A stretch of 60,186 bases of DNA, from NCBI GenBank assembly GCA_038250835.1, contig JBBSBY010000010.1, positions 1-60,186 of the forward strand. The letters run 5' to 3'. The translations under genes and the position numbers were made by a program. Under the pieces are notes generated by a model. It did not search any database and had not been told where the DNA came from. It saw only the letters and a list, made by a program, of their open reading frames with translations. The stretch comes from JBBSBY01 sp038250835 (lineage in GTDB: Bacteria; Desulfobacterota; Desulfomonilia; Desulfomonilales; Desulfomonilaceae). This document shows positions 35,759 to 44,552 of this stretch, one piece after another. How positions within the stretch are numbered: the first letter of the stretch is position 1; each line of letters starts with the position of its first letter.

Positions 35759-37519
35759 ATGAATCAACATTCAAATTCAACATGTAAATCATCAACGTAT
35801 ATCCTAGCTATCGTAGCATTAGCGGCTCTGTGGGGACTCGTCATCTGGTTTGTAAACCCCACGGGTGAGTTTATGATCAATGACGACTGGAGTTTTGTCA
35901 AAATCGTGGAGGCCATTGATCAAGGCAAGGTGATCCCAACCGGTTGGGGACCCGGTGGGCCGTCGGCAATCGTTCATGTTCTATGGGGTAAGCTGTTTAC
36001 ATCTATAGCCGGCTTCTCGCTTACTAACTTGAGATTATCCGTTCTACTCGTAGGTTTTTTGGCCATGCCGGTTCTTGTAATATTACTTGCCCGCAACAAT
36101 ACGGCTCCGGCAATCACTTTTTTGGCGGCTCTGGTAATTCTCTCAAACCCATTATTTATGGCCCTTAGCTTCACATTCATGACGGATATTACTTTTGCCG
36201 CTTTATTAATTATTTCATTACTATTTATCGATATTGGCGTTCAAAAACAAAAAACAACGGTCTTATCAATCGGTTTGTTCTTTGCGCTGCTGTCGATCTT
36301 GACTCGGCAAATCGGCATAATAATACCCCTGGGTTTACTTGCGACGCTATTTATACATCCGCTTTGTAAAAAAATGGGAATAGTTAAAATTGTGCTCCTC
36401 ACCATTGCAATAGTTTTCATTCCGTGGTTCGGATTTGAGTTTTTCCTGAGCCGTGTCGGGAGCACGCCGCTTACTAAACATCAGGTTATTGCCGATATTT
36501 TCGGCATCCCGATGTCCAAAGGTTTCTGGGGATATCTGGAATATCTATTGATGTTGATGGGTCTAATTGGGATAGGTTACACCGCAATCTTCGTTACGCC
36601 TCTAACTGCCGCAGTTTACAGCGAGATCAAATCCAATAGACCTTTGTTGACGGCGCTAGCAATTGTGACTTTCGGCTTTGTGGTAGTTCAGGCTATTTTA
36701 TTTTTGAACATTGTGGACTTTCCCACCCCTTTTCACAGGAACATAATTTTCAATTTCGGCATCGGTCCCATTTTATTGAAGGATACTTACCTACTTAACA
36801 TTCAACGCACTTTTGCGCTGCCTCCTTACCTTTACTACAGCTTAGCCTATGTCGGCGCCGTTTCGGCCCTGGTCCTTTTATTTAGAGTCGGAGCGTATCT
36901 ACGCCACATTTTTAGCTCTCTATTTAAAAAAATGGAATTCACGTACCCGTTTATTTCTTTACTCACTTTTACATCGGCGATACTCTACTGGCTCATTATC
37001 GGAATTACGTGGTTTTTTGACCGATACCTAATTCCGTTGATTATACTGACGACCATATGGCTTACGGTAACTTACCTGAGCGGAAAATCCATCAAAGGCC
37101 GGCGTCCGATCATTGCAGGCTTGATAACGGTTTTTCTCATTGGAACTATCAGCGTTGTTATGGTTCATGATTTTATGGAGACTAAACGGACAATCATGAA
37201 GGCGCAGAACTTTGTAATGAACGACTTACGTACAAAACCATGCGATTTCGATGGTGGATTTGAATTTACCGGTTATAATTGCTATCAAAAAGATTACAAA
37301 CCCAGGGACGGTATCAGTTGGTGGTGGGTAAATAATGAAAAGTATGTGATTACCATGGGTCCATTGCCCAATTATGAAGTAATCCACACATTTCCTATAA
37401 ATCGATTAATGGAAAAAGATGCGGCCATTTACGTTTTGAAGCCGAAAGACGGCGAAGCCGTATCCAGGAATGGAGATTCCGATGGAAAACGAATCAGCGT
37501 TGCAGGATTTGATCAATAA
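35759..37519 (+). CDS. GT-C type membrane glycosyltransferase-like protein
   Basis: A 586-residue integral membrane protein with about eleven to twelve hydrophobic helices. After the first helix comes INDDWSF (D42/D43), the place where GT-C enzymes such as ArnT and PMT-like transferases carry their acidic catalytic motif in the first external loop. A family 39-like role, moving sugars from polyprenyl phosphate onto lipid or protein, is likely but unproven. A soluble C-terminal tail of about 90 residues contains two cysteines. ATG 35759 is preferred to an upstream start in the repeat-bearing gap. Its end overlaps the next gene by 38 bases. Confidence 0.75.
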   Translation: MNQHSNSTCKSSTYILAIVALAALWGLVIWFVNPTGEFMINDDWSFVKIVEAIDQGKVIPTGWGPGGPSAIVHVLWGKLFTSIAGFSLTNLRLSVLLVGFLAMPVLVILLARNNTAPAITFLAALVILSNPLFMALSFTFMTDITFAALLIISLLFIDIGVQKQKTTVLSIGLFFALLSILTRQIGIIIPLGLLATLFIHPLCKKMGIVKIVLLTIAIVFIPWFGFEFFLSRVGSTPLTKHQVIADIFGIPMSKGFWGYLEYLLMLMGLIGIGYTAIFVTPLTAAVYSEIKSNRPLLTALAIVTFGFVVVQAILFLNIVDFPTPFHRNIIFNFGIGPILLKDTYLLNIQRTFALPPYLYYSLAYVGAVSALVLLFRVGAYLRHIFSSLFKKMEFTYPFISLLTFTSAILYWLIIGITWFFDRYLIPLIILTTIWLTVTYLSGKSIKGRRPIIAGLITVFLIGTISVVMVHDFMETKRTIMKAQNFVMNDLRTKPCDFDGGFEFTGYNCYQKDYKPRDGISWWWVNNEKYVITMGPLPNYEVIHTFPINRLMEKDAAIYVLKPKDGEAVSRNGDSDGKRISVAGFDQ

Positions 37520-37943
37520 AGAGGCGCCCATCAGGAAATGCTACGGCTGCGGCGCGGATAATGAACAAGGAATGCAGATCAAGAGCCATCTTGAGGGAGA
37601 CGTCGGCGTATGCCGTTGGAAAGCGCTTCCTCACCATTGCTCTTACCCGGGTTATTTGAACGGCGGCGTTACGGCTACTCTTGTGGATTGCCATTCGGCC
37701 TGGACCGCGTATGCTTTGGAATGTGAAGACAACGGTGTTGATGTTTCTACGCCTGATCAGCCGACGGGTTGGACTCGCGCTATGAATATCGAATATCTTC
37801 GACCAATACCCTTGGACTGTGAGTTGACGCTAAAGGCCATACGAACCAACAAGGGTTCTAAAAGTCGAACAATAAAATGCTCAGTGTACTGTAATGAAGA
37901 GGAATGCGCCTCAGCCGAAGTAGCCATTGTTATGACCGTGTAG
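37482..37943 (+). CDS. Hotdog-fold thioesterase (PaaI-like)
   Basis: A 153-residue protein beginning with a cysteine pair in RKCYGCGADNEQGMQIKS, the typical opening of PaaI-like thioesterases with that N-terminal motif. The hotdog helix YPGYLNGGVTATLVDCHSAW carries the acyl-CoA site (GG..A.L.D); NIEYLRPIPLD and the C-terminal CASAEVAIVM complete the fold. It probably hydrolyses an acyl-CoA. ATG 37482 has GGAG seven bases upstream; ATG 37470 is also possible. It overlaps the glycosyltransferase gene end, so they are co-transcribed. Confidence 0.85.
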   Translation: MENESALQDLINKEAPIRKCYGCGADNEQGMQIKSHLEGDVGVCRWKALPHHCSYPGYLNGGVTATLVDCHSAWTAYALECEDNGVDVSTPDQPTGWTRAMNIEYLRPIPLDCELTLKAIRTNKGSKSRTIKCSVYCNEEECASAEVAIVMTV

Positions 37944-37966
37944 GTTTGGTATAGCATAACGACACA

Positions 37967-38001
37967 CTCCCTAGATTCCCCTTATTAGGGGGACTTTAAA
38001 T
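37967..38001 (+). repeat. Extragenic palindrome of the CCCCTT/AGGGGG type, copy 2
   Basis: Reads CCCTAGATTCCCCTTATTAG then GGGGACTTTAAATC; it matches the minus-strand unit at 11111-11148. It sits directly upstream of the lipid kinase start, so it may form part of that gene's leader. Confidence 0.6.
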
Positions 38002-38007
38002 CAGTCG

Positions 38008-38952
38008 ATGATGCGCCTAAAATTGAGCCAATTGAAAACTAAACGTAAATTTGCAGTGATAATTGGAGAAGAAGACGGCCAAGATGCAACGATTATTGAA
38101 GCCGTTGAGTTTCTTCACAATCAAGATTGCGACGTCTCGATCAATCACATTACTCGTAAGGATGAGGAAATCGATCACGCAATCAAATTGGCCGGCGAAG
38201 AATTCGATTTAATCATCAGCGTAGGGGGGGATGGGACTCTTGGGAACATAGTGAACGGGATCATGGGATGCCCAAATCCCCAATTCGGAGCCTTAGGTAT
38301 TGTCCCGTTCGGGACGGCGAATGATTTTGCAGCCGCTGCCGGAGTACCATCCAATCCTATCGAAGCCGTTAAGTTTATACTTTCTTCCACCCCCATCGAA
38401 ATAGATGTGGCCCGGATGAATGATCACTACTTTCTGAATATGGCAAGCGGCGGATTCGGCGCTGAGATCACGGCGACAACGCCCTCAGTCCTGAAGGATT
38501 GGTTGGGCAAGTTTGCTTATATGGTTACGGGGGTAGCCAGATTTCAGACGCTTAGCACTCGAGAAGCAATCATCAAGGCGCCGGATTTTGAATGGCAAGG
38601 TGAGCTTTTGGCTATAGGAGTTGGAAATAGTCGTCAAGCAGGCGGCGGAATAGAAATTTGCCCAAATGCAAAAATTAATGACGGCTTGCTCGATCTTACA
38701 ATTATCCCCAATGTGTCAATCGATTCTCTTCCCGATTTGCTGGCCGACATGTTGAACTTAGGAGATGATCCTAATCTGTCGGAAATCGTCTATCAGCAAG
38801 TCGCGTGGGTGGAAATTGCAACGTCTGAAGGCCTTCACATGAACTTGGACGGACAACCGCATTGTGGAACTTCGTTTAGGATGAGCTTAGCAGACAGAAA
38901 GCTGCCATTGCATATAGCTCGGGATTCTATTCTACTGACAAAACATGAGTAA
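38008..38952 (+). CDS. Diacylglycerol/lipid kinase family protein (YegS-like)
   Basis: A 314-residue protein with the DAGK catalytic signature SVGGDGTLGNIVNGI (GGDGT at 73-77) and a second conserved patch GIVPFGTANDFAAAAGVP. The C-terminal beta-sandwich has the GGGIEICPNAKINDGLLDLTI stretch seen in YegS and DgkB. It should phosphorylate a lipid such as diacylglycerol or a sphingosine-like substrate at the membrane. The start lies just after a repeat unit and has no strong ribosome site, so it is approximate. Confidence 0.88.
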   Translation: MMRLKLSQLKTKRKFAVIIGEEDGQDATIIEAVEFLHNQDCDVSINHITRKDEEIDHAIKLAGEEFDLIISVGGDGTLGNIVNGIMGCPNPQFGALGIVPFGTANDFAAAAGVPSNPIEAVKFILSSTPIEIDVARMNDHYFLNMASGGFGAEITATTPSVLKDWLGKFAYMVTGVARFQTLSTREAIIKAPDFEWQGELLAIGVGNSRQAGGGIEICPNAKINDGLLDLTIIPNVSIDSLPDLLADMLNLGDDPNLSEIVYQQVAWVEIATSEGLHMNLDGQPHCGTSFRMSLADRKLPLHIARDSILLTKHE

Positions 38953-38989
38953 TGAATATCTTATATCTTCTCACGCATAACCGTAGTGT

Positions 38990-39679
38990 CTATTTTTTCA
39001 ATAAGCGTTTAATTTGATTAATTTCTTTGGTTACGGGTATTTCTTTGGGGCAAGCCCTGGTGCACTCGAACTTGTTTTCACAACCCCAGACGCCGTCGTC
39101 ATAATTGAGCTGCTCTGCTCTTTGAGCTTGTTCTTTATCTCGAGTATCGAAGATTCGTCTGAAAGCTTGGACAAGAGGGGCCGGACCTAAGAAGCGTTCG
39201 TTTTCATTAGTAATTGGACAAGCTCCCACACAGCAAGCGCATAATATGCAACGGATAGCTTCCCCCATCTTATTGCGACCTTCCGGCATTTGGATCCGTT
39301 CCTCTTCCGGTGGATCGGGAGCAATCAAATAGGGTCTTATCCAATCCACACGCTCATAAAACGGAGTTAGATCGACTATCAAATCTTTCAGCACTTTGAA
39401 AGTGGGCAAGGGCTCAATTAGGATTTCTTCGCCGTGGTAATCTTTGACGAGTTTTTGGCACGCCAGAGCGCAACGGCCGTTAATCTTCATCGCGTCGGAG
39501 CCGCAAACACCATGGGCGCACGACATTCTATAGCTCAGGGTTCCGTCTTGTTCCCACTTTATTCGGTTTAGACAATCCAGTATTCGTTCAAAGCTCTCAG
39601 CTTCAACTACGTAATTTTTATAGTACGGCGCCTGATCTACCGTAGGATCGAACCTGTAGATCTTAAACTTCAGTTCCAT
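38990..39679 (-). CDS. sdhB: Succinate dehydrogenase/fumarate reductase iron-sulfur subunit
   Basis: A 229-residue electron-transfer subunit with all three clusters visible: the 2Fe-2S motif SCAHGVCGSDAM ending with CALAC, the 4Fe-4S CILCACCVGACP and the 3Fe-4S region CENKFECTRACPKEIPV. It passes electrons between the flavoprotein and quinone or quinol. It begins nine bases after the flavoprotein gene stop, forming an sdhAB pair. No membrane-anchor gene (sdhC/D) is beside it. Confidence 0.93.
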   Translation of the reverse strand: MELKFKIYRFDPTVDQAPYYKNYVVEAESFERILDCLNRIKWEQDGTLSYRMSCAHGVCGSDAMKINGRCALACQKLVKDYHGEEILIEPLPTFKVLKDLIVDLTPFYERVDWIRPYLIAPDPPEEERIQMPEGRNKMGEAIRCILCACCVGACPITNENERFLGPAPLVQAFRRIFDTRDKEQAQRAEQLNYDDGVWGCENKFECTRACPKEIPVTKEINQIKRLLKK

Positions 39680-39688
39680 GTGTATTCC

Positions 39689-41413
39689 TTAGTATGTTCT
39701 TGGTTTGGGCTGGAATTTTGTTATCACTACCGGCTTGTGGAATATTTCGGGTCCACTTGGCGTCCGCCGTATCAACGTATGTTTCAGCCAGTCCCGGTCA
39801 TTCCTCTCCGGATAATCCTCTCGAAAATGAGCTCCGCGGCTTTCGGTTCTTGCGAGGGCGGATCGAAGTATCGTTTCGGATAGATGAAGTAATGATTCAA
39901 GTTCCAGAGCTTCCGTTAAATCGGTGTTGAAACTGGCGCCTTTGTTGTCAATCGTTATGGATCGATATCGATCTTTAAGGTCCTGAATGGTCTTCAATCC
40001 ATCTTCCAGGCCTGATTTGGTCCTGAAAACCGAACATTCGAGGGACATCATCTTCTGCATTTCTTCTCGAATGGGCGCAGCTTTTTCTCCGCCCGAACGG
40101 TCAAGAATGGCCGCTATTCGCTCCTTAATCTGATCCGCTGATTCACTTGCTATGACGCCGTTGTGCTCCAACTTATCGATCTCGGAAGCCATGGTCTTTC
40201 CGGTTCTCCTGCCGTATACAACCAAATCCAAGAGTGAGTTACACCCCAGCCGGTTGGCGCCGTGAACCGAAATACACGCGCATTCCCCTGCCGCGTAAAG
40301 ACCTGTCACCGGCTCACCTTCGTGGTTTAATACGTGACCGTGCACATCGGTGGGTATTCCGCCCATCATATAGTGGCAAGTGGGACTCACCGGAATCGGC
40401 GCCTCGGCTGTATCTATACCGAGGTATATTTTGGCAAAAGAGGAAATGTCGGAAAGCTTTTCCTGGATCTTTGCTTTTCCCAAAAGAGTGAGATCTAAAT
40501 TCACATAGTGTTTGCCGTATACCCCCCGACCTGCTCTTATTTCAGAAATAATCGCCCTGGAAACCATGTCTCTGGGAGCCAAATCTTTGATAGTCGGCGC
40601 ATAGCGTTCCATGAAGCGTTCGCCTTCGTTGTTCCGGAGCACTCCCCCTTCCCCGCGAACCGCCTCACTGATCAATACTCCCATGCCGTAGATGCCGGTT
40701 GGGTGGAACTGCACGAACTCCATATCCTGCAGGGGCAGGCCTACTCGATACGCGTAATAAATACCATCTCCGGTGTTTGCGAAACAGTTTGAAGTGGTGG
40801 AGTACGTTTTGCCGAAGCCTCCGGTGGCGATTATTACGGCCTTCGCCTTGATTACTTCAACTGAACCATTGCTGAGATTGTATACAACTACTCCGTGAAC
40901 TTTATTGTCGCTTATAAGCAAATCCACGAAGTGGTGCTCGGAGTAGACTTTGATACCCCGTCTTCGGGATTCACCAAAGAGAGTGTCCAGTATTACGCGC
41001 CCGGTTCGGTCCGCGGCGTAACAAGCGCGTTTTACAGGCGCTGCTCCAAAGTCGCGAGTATGTCCACCAAAAGCCCTCTGGGCGATTTTGCCTTCCGGCG
41101 TCCTGTTAAAAGGCACGCCCATGTGTTCGAGTTCATATACGGCGCGAATAGCGTCTTTGGTCAAAATTTCGGCAGCGTCCTGGTCGGTGAGGTAATCCCC
41201 GCCCTTGACCGTATCATACATATGCCATTCCCAGGAATCAGGCTCTTCGTTGCCCAGGGCCGCTCCGATTCCCCCCTGGGCCGCTCCGGAATGAGAACGG
41301 GTTGGGTAAACCTTGCTTATCACCGCCACGTCGGCGAGGCCGGTCACTTCAATGGCGGCTCTAAGACCTGCCAAACCGGCGCCGATAATAACGACATCGT
41401 GCTGATTAATCAT
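39689..41413 (-). CDS. sdhA: Succinate dehydrogenase/fumarate reductase flavoprotein subunit
   Basis: A 574-residue flavoprotein with the dinucleotide fold VVIIGAGLAGLRAA, the covalent-FAD histidine motif TRSHSGAAQGGIG, and active-site patches VQFHPTGIYG, AVRGEGGVLRN and CHYMMGGIPT. It interconverts succinate and fumarate. The neighbouring iron-sulfur gene follows at nine bases. Direction cannot be told from sequence; in anaerobic syntrophs either is used. Its upstream gap carries a stem-loop and a dispersed repeat rather than an anchor gene. Confidence 0.94.
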   Translation of the reverse strand: MINQHDVVIIGAGLAGLRAAIEVTGLADVAVISKVYPTRSHSGAAQGGIGAALGNEEPDSWEWHMYDTVKGGDYLTDQDAAEILTKDAIRAVYELEHMGVPFNRTPEGKIAQRAFGGHTRDFGAAPVKRACYAADRTGRVILDTLFGESRRRGIKVYSEHHFVDLLISDNKVHGVVVYNLSNGSVEVIKAKAVIIATGGFGKTYSTTSNCFANTGDGIYYAYRVGLPLQDMEFVQFHPTGIYGMGVLISEAVRGEGGVLRNNEGERFMERYAPTIKDLAPRDMVSRAIISEIRAGRGVYGKHYVNLDLTLLGKAKIQEKLSDISSFAKIYLGIDTAEAPIPVSPTCHYMMGGIPTDVHGHVLNHEGEPVTGLYAAGECACISVHGANRLGCNSLLDLVVYGRRTGKTMASEIDKLEHNGVIASESADQIKERIAAILDRSGGEKAAPIREEMQKMMSLECSVFRTKSGLEDGLKTIQDLKDRYRSITIDNKGASFNTDLTEALELESLLHLSETILRSALARTESRGAHFREDYPERNDRDWLKHTLIRRTPSGPEIFHKPVVITKFQPKPRTY

Positions 41414-41563
41414 GTTTTCTCACTGCATTAACTGTAGAATTAGGGCGATAGAGGCCAATTTGCGTCAATTCTGAACAATTTTTCCGTAAAGGCAATAGCG
41501 CGCCGTACCATCAATCCAGCCCGTATTGAATGTAGTGAATTCCCACCCACAGCTCTGAAACAA

Positions 41564-41590
41564 TAAGAGAGCCACAATGGGGCTCTCTTA
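41564..41590. terminator. Strong stem-loop, possibly the hemL terminator
   Basis: A perfect ten-base stem TAAGAGAGCC / GGCTCTCTTA with a seven-base loop. In the minus direction it is followed by TTGTTT. It lies between the hemL end and the sdhA start, so it probably insulates these same-strand units. Confidence 0.55.
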
Positions 41591-41640
41591 GTTGGTAACA
41601 TTTAACCGTTTACTCCTTTGGGTATTGAACACCCGCGTTG

Positions 41641-41780
41641 TTTACCACGCTTGCGCTGGAATGACGTTGATGAGCGCTGGTATATATGATTAAGCTTCAT
41701 AGCTTTTTGACGACACGTATGATCGACCGATTCGAGAATCTTAGTCATTGAATCCGTGATTACTTTCGAGAACCACTATC
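41641..41780 (-). repeat. Dispersed intergenic repeat, copy B (inverted, right end missing)
   Basis: On the minus strand it begins GTGGTTCTCGAAAGTAATCA and continues very closely to copy C for about 135 bases, through the CATACGTGTCGTC segment and the GCTCATCAACGTCATTCC segment, then the similarity ends. It fills the otherwise empty gap between sdhA and hemL. Confidence 0.7.
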
Positions 41781-41951
41781 AAACCTAATCCCCACGGTTT
41801 ACCGGCCATGAACTTTGCGCCGCAGCTTATCGGCCCTTCCATCAGTATAACGCCAATAACAAATTATTTGTAGAGCGTCGCACGCTAAAAGCGTTCAACA
41901 TCGGGATTGCGCCCGCTACGCCTATGAACAGTAATATGAATTTACGGCAGG

Positions 41952-43229
41952 TTAAATACTCTGCTCTACCGCCTTCAGCGTGGCTTCGATATCCGCGTCC
42001 GTATGAGCCGTCCCTACAAACCAGGCTTCAAAAGCCGAAGGCGCCAGGTAGATTCCCTGATTCAGCATATTCACGAAGAACCGGCTGAACGCTTCTCTGT
42101 CAGACTTCAGTACATCCTCGTAGTTGCGGACAGGACCGGGATTAAAAAACACGGAGAGCATGGATCCTACTCTATTCACCGTATGCGGCACGTGTTTTTG
42201 TTGCAAAATCGAACTCACGCCGTCAGCTAAAGCTTTTGCCTTACTATCTAACTCTGAATATGGATTGTCACGTTTCAGAGCAGCCAACATAGTTAAACCA
42301 GCGGTCACGGCCAACGGATTCCCCGATAAAGTGCCGGCCTGATAGACACCGCCGACCGGGGCCAGAGACTGCATAATTTCCCTGGGACCTCCAAATGCGG
42401 CTACAGGTAGGCCGCCTCCTATGATTTTGCCCAGACACGTCAGGTCGGGCATAACGGAATACAATTCCTGAGCTCCTCCAAGCGCAACTCTAAAGCCGGT
42501 AATTACTTCATCGAAAATCAGCAAAGCGCCGTCTCGATTGCTAAGTTCACGCAATCCTTCCAAAAAACCCGGCTCGGGAGGCACGACTCCCATATTGCCG
42601 GCCACCGGTTCAACGATTACGGCCGCCAATCTTTTTGGGTTTTCCTCGAACTTTTTTCGCACTGCGTCTAAATCATTATAAGGAGCAATAACAGTCTGCT
42701 CAACGACATTGCTCGGCACTCCAAGGGAGTCCGGCAGCGAAAATGTGACGGCCCCTGAGCCGGCTTTGGCCAGCAATCCGTCGCTGTGTCCGTGGTAACA
42801 ACCCGCAAATTTAATGATTTTGTCACGTCCCGTATATCCGCGGGCCAGACGAATTGCGCTCATTACAGCTTCGGTGCCCGAGCTGACAAGCCTGACCATT
42901 TCGATTGAAGGGACGAGTTCGACGATGGTTTTTGCAAATTCGACCTCAAGACGTGTCGGCGCCCCAAACGAAGTGCCGTTCTCCAGAGCGTTTCTTACAG
43001 CGAATAAAATTTCAGGGTTTGCGTGTCCGAGAATGAGCGGCCCCCAGGACGCGACATAATCGATGAACTCTGAGCCGTCTTCATCATAAATCCTCGCCCC
43101 ATTGCCGTATCTAATGAAATGAGGCGTGATTCCAACGGATTTGAAAGCGCGCACGGGAGAATTAACGCCGCCGGGAATTATTTTTTCAGCCTCTTTTAGA
43201 AGGGCTTCCGAAATTTGATTACTTGCCAT
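41952..43229 (-). CDS. hemL: Glutamate-1-semialdehyde 2,1-aminomutase
   Basis: The 425-residue PLP enzyme makes 5-aminolevulinate in the C5 tetrapyrrole pathway. It has the family opening IPGGVNSPVRAFK, RLVSSGTEAVMSAIRLAR, FDEVITGFRV (D240 contacts the PLP ring) and the Schiff-base lysine K268 in CLGKIIGGGLPVAAFGG. AAGGAC precedes the ATG. It follows ahbB by 29 bases on the same strand, so the first and a late step of haem synthesis are co-transcribed. Confidence 0.96.
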   Translation of the reverse strand: MASNQISEALLKEAEKIIPGGVNSPVRAFKSVGITPHFIRYGNGARIYDEDGSEFIDYVASWGPLILGHANPEILFAVRNALENGTSFGAPTRLEVEFAKTIVELVPSIEMVRLVSSGTEAVMSAIRLARGYTGRDKIIKFAGCYHGHSDGLLAKAGSGAVTFSLPDSLGVPSNVVEQTVIAPYNDLDAVRKKFEENPKRLAAVIVEPVAGNMGVVPPEPGFLEGLRELSNRDGALLIFDEVITGFRVALGGAQELYSVMPDLTCLGKIIGGGLPVAAFGGPREIMQSLAPVGGVYQAGTLSGNPLAVTAGLTMLAALKRDNPYSELDSKAKALADGVSSILQQKHVPHTVNRVGSMLSVFFNPGPVRNYEDVLKSDREAFSRFFVNMLNQGIYLAPSAFEAWFVGTAHTDADIEATLKAVEQSI

Positions 43230-43258
43230 ATTAAGTCCTTGCAGTAGTATATTGGGGT

Positions 43259-43750
43259 TTAGAAAACGTCTTCTTCGAAATACGTCATACTCACCTTTTT
43301 CAGTTCGCGCTCACTAAATAAAATCTCATATTCCCCAACGCCCGTTTTTTCAGACATTTCATTTATGAGTTTCATGCACTCTTCTTCCGATTCGGCGTGA
43401 ACCATTGTAAACAGTGTCCCGCCCATGGCGCCGAAAGGGGGACGTTCGTAACAATGGGTGACCTGGGGGAAAGAGGCTAAAATTTCACCGACTTTTTCCA
43501 CGGAATCCTGAGACGGTTTCCAAACAACCATTCCATTGAATCCAATACCCGCCTCGATGTGGCGTATCATGGCCCCTAATCGCCGAATAACCCCGGAGTC
43601 AATCATTTTTCTGATGCGATCAAGGACATTTCCCTCAGTTATTCCAAGGCTATCCGCCATTTTAGCGTACGGTTCAGGAGAATCGTCGATATTCCCCTGC
43701 AATGCCAACAGTATTCTCTTATCTAAGGTATCCAATTTTTGGTGTGACAT
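43259..43750 (-). CDS. ahbB: Siroheme decarboxylase subunit AhbB (Lrp/AsnC-like)
   Basis: A 163-residue protein with an Lrp-type winged helix (DTLDKRILLALQGNID, ending GVIRRLGAMIRH) and a RAM-like C-terminal domain. The residues RH after the helix-turn-helix, VTHCYERPPFGAMGGTLFTM and the late ILFSERELKKVSMTYF are the pattern I associate with AhbB, which with AhbA converts sirohaem to didecarboxysirohaem in the alternative haem route. A partner AhbA is not in the window. The hemL neighbour supports this role over that of a transcription factor. Confidence 0.78.
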   Translation of the reverse strand: MSHQKLDTLDKRILLALQGNIDDSPEPYAKMADSLGITEGNVLDRIRKMIDSGVIRRLGAMIRHIEAGIGFNGMVVWKPSQDSVEKVGEILASFPQVTHCYERPPFGAMGGTLFTMVHAESEEECMKLINEMSEKTGVGEYEILFSERELKKVSMTYFEEDVF

Positions 43751-43772
43751 GGCGCCGATCCTGAAAGTAATT

Positions 43773-44552
43773 ATGTTAATATATATTGCCGTGAATAAAG
43801 CCTACAAACAAGATAATCCGCCCTGCGTAATTTTCCCTATGGGGATGGAAGCTTATCAATTCTTACGCCGATTGGAAATCCGTAAAAGCCGGCGTTTTGG
43901 TAAAGCCTCAGTCCGTGAAGCGTTTTTCGAGGGCGCCTTGATCACGGTTGTGCGTTGTGGAGTCGGGCCGCTCCGAGCTTCCAGGGCGCTGGACTTCCTG
44001 GAATTTCCTCCGAGTCTTATACTCTGTGCGGGCGCCGCGGGCGCTTTGATTCCTAACATGAATGTTGGCGATATCGTGCTGGCTTCTCAGTCAATTTTCA
44101 AGGATGAACCTCAAAACTCCATACCGTGCGACTCGTATTTGCTGGACACGCTAAAAGACGTTTGCGTGAAATTGCGTATTACCGCCCACATCGGCAAGTT
44201 CGTGACCAGCGCGAATCCGGTATTCCCCAGGTCGGATCGATTGAGCTTAAACGCCTCGACCGGGGCGGTGGCGGTGGATATGGAAACTCACGCTATTGCG
44301 CTGAAAGCCCATGAAATGGGAATTCCATTCTGCGCCGTTAGAGTCATTACCGATGATATAAATACCCCGGCGCCACCCGCACCAGACGAGGTTCGGCTCG
44401 ATTGGAGAAAGCCTAGGGAATTGCATAGAAAGCTGTCTTTAAATTATCAAAGGCGCCATTTTCTAAAGGCTTTCGACAATGCCGTTCACACTCTGCACGA
44501 TGTGCTGATAGCCGCTTTACGCGTCCAATCACGAGCGAAAAGCCGCAGATAG
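43773..44552 (+). CDS. Nucleoside phosphorylase/nucleosidase family protein
   Basis: A protein of about 259 residues in the MTA/SAH nucleosidase-PNP family. It has VIFPMGMEAYQFLRR near the start, VRCGVGPLRASRAL, CAGAAGALIPNMNVGDIVLA, and the nucleoside-binding VDMETHAIALKAHEMGIPF followed by AVRVITDD with the catalytic-type Asp. HpnG, a hopanoid-pathway phosphorylase, has a similar motif, but no hopanoid gene is nearby. The start is uncertain: in-frame ATG 43749, ATG 43773 and GTG 43791 are all possible and none has a clear ribosome site. ATG 43749 would overlap the divergent ahbB start codon. The 3' end overlaps the next gene by 24 bases (convergent). Confidence 0.75.
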   Translation: MLIYIAVNKAYKQDNPPCVIFPMGMEAYQFLRRLEIRKSRRFGKASVREAFFEGALITVVRCGVGPLRASRALDFLEFPPSLILCAGAAGALIPNMNVGDIVLASQSIFKDEPQNSIPCDSYLLDTLKDVCVKLRITAHIGKFVTSANPVFPRSDRLSLNASTGAVAVDMETHAIALKAHEMGIPFCAVRVITDDINTPAPPAPDEVRLDWRKPRELHRKLSLNYQRRHFLKAFDNAVHTLHDVLIAALRVQSRAKSRR

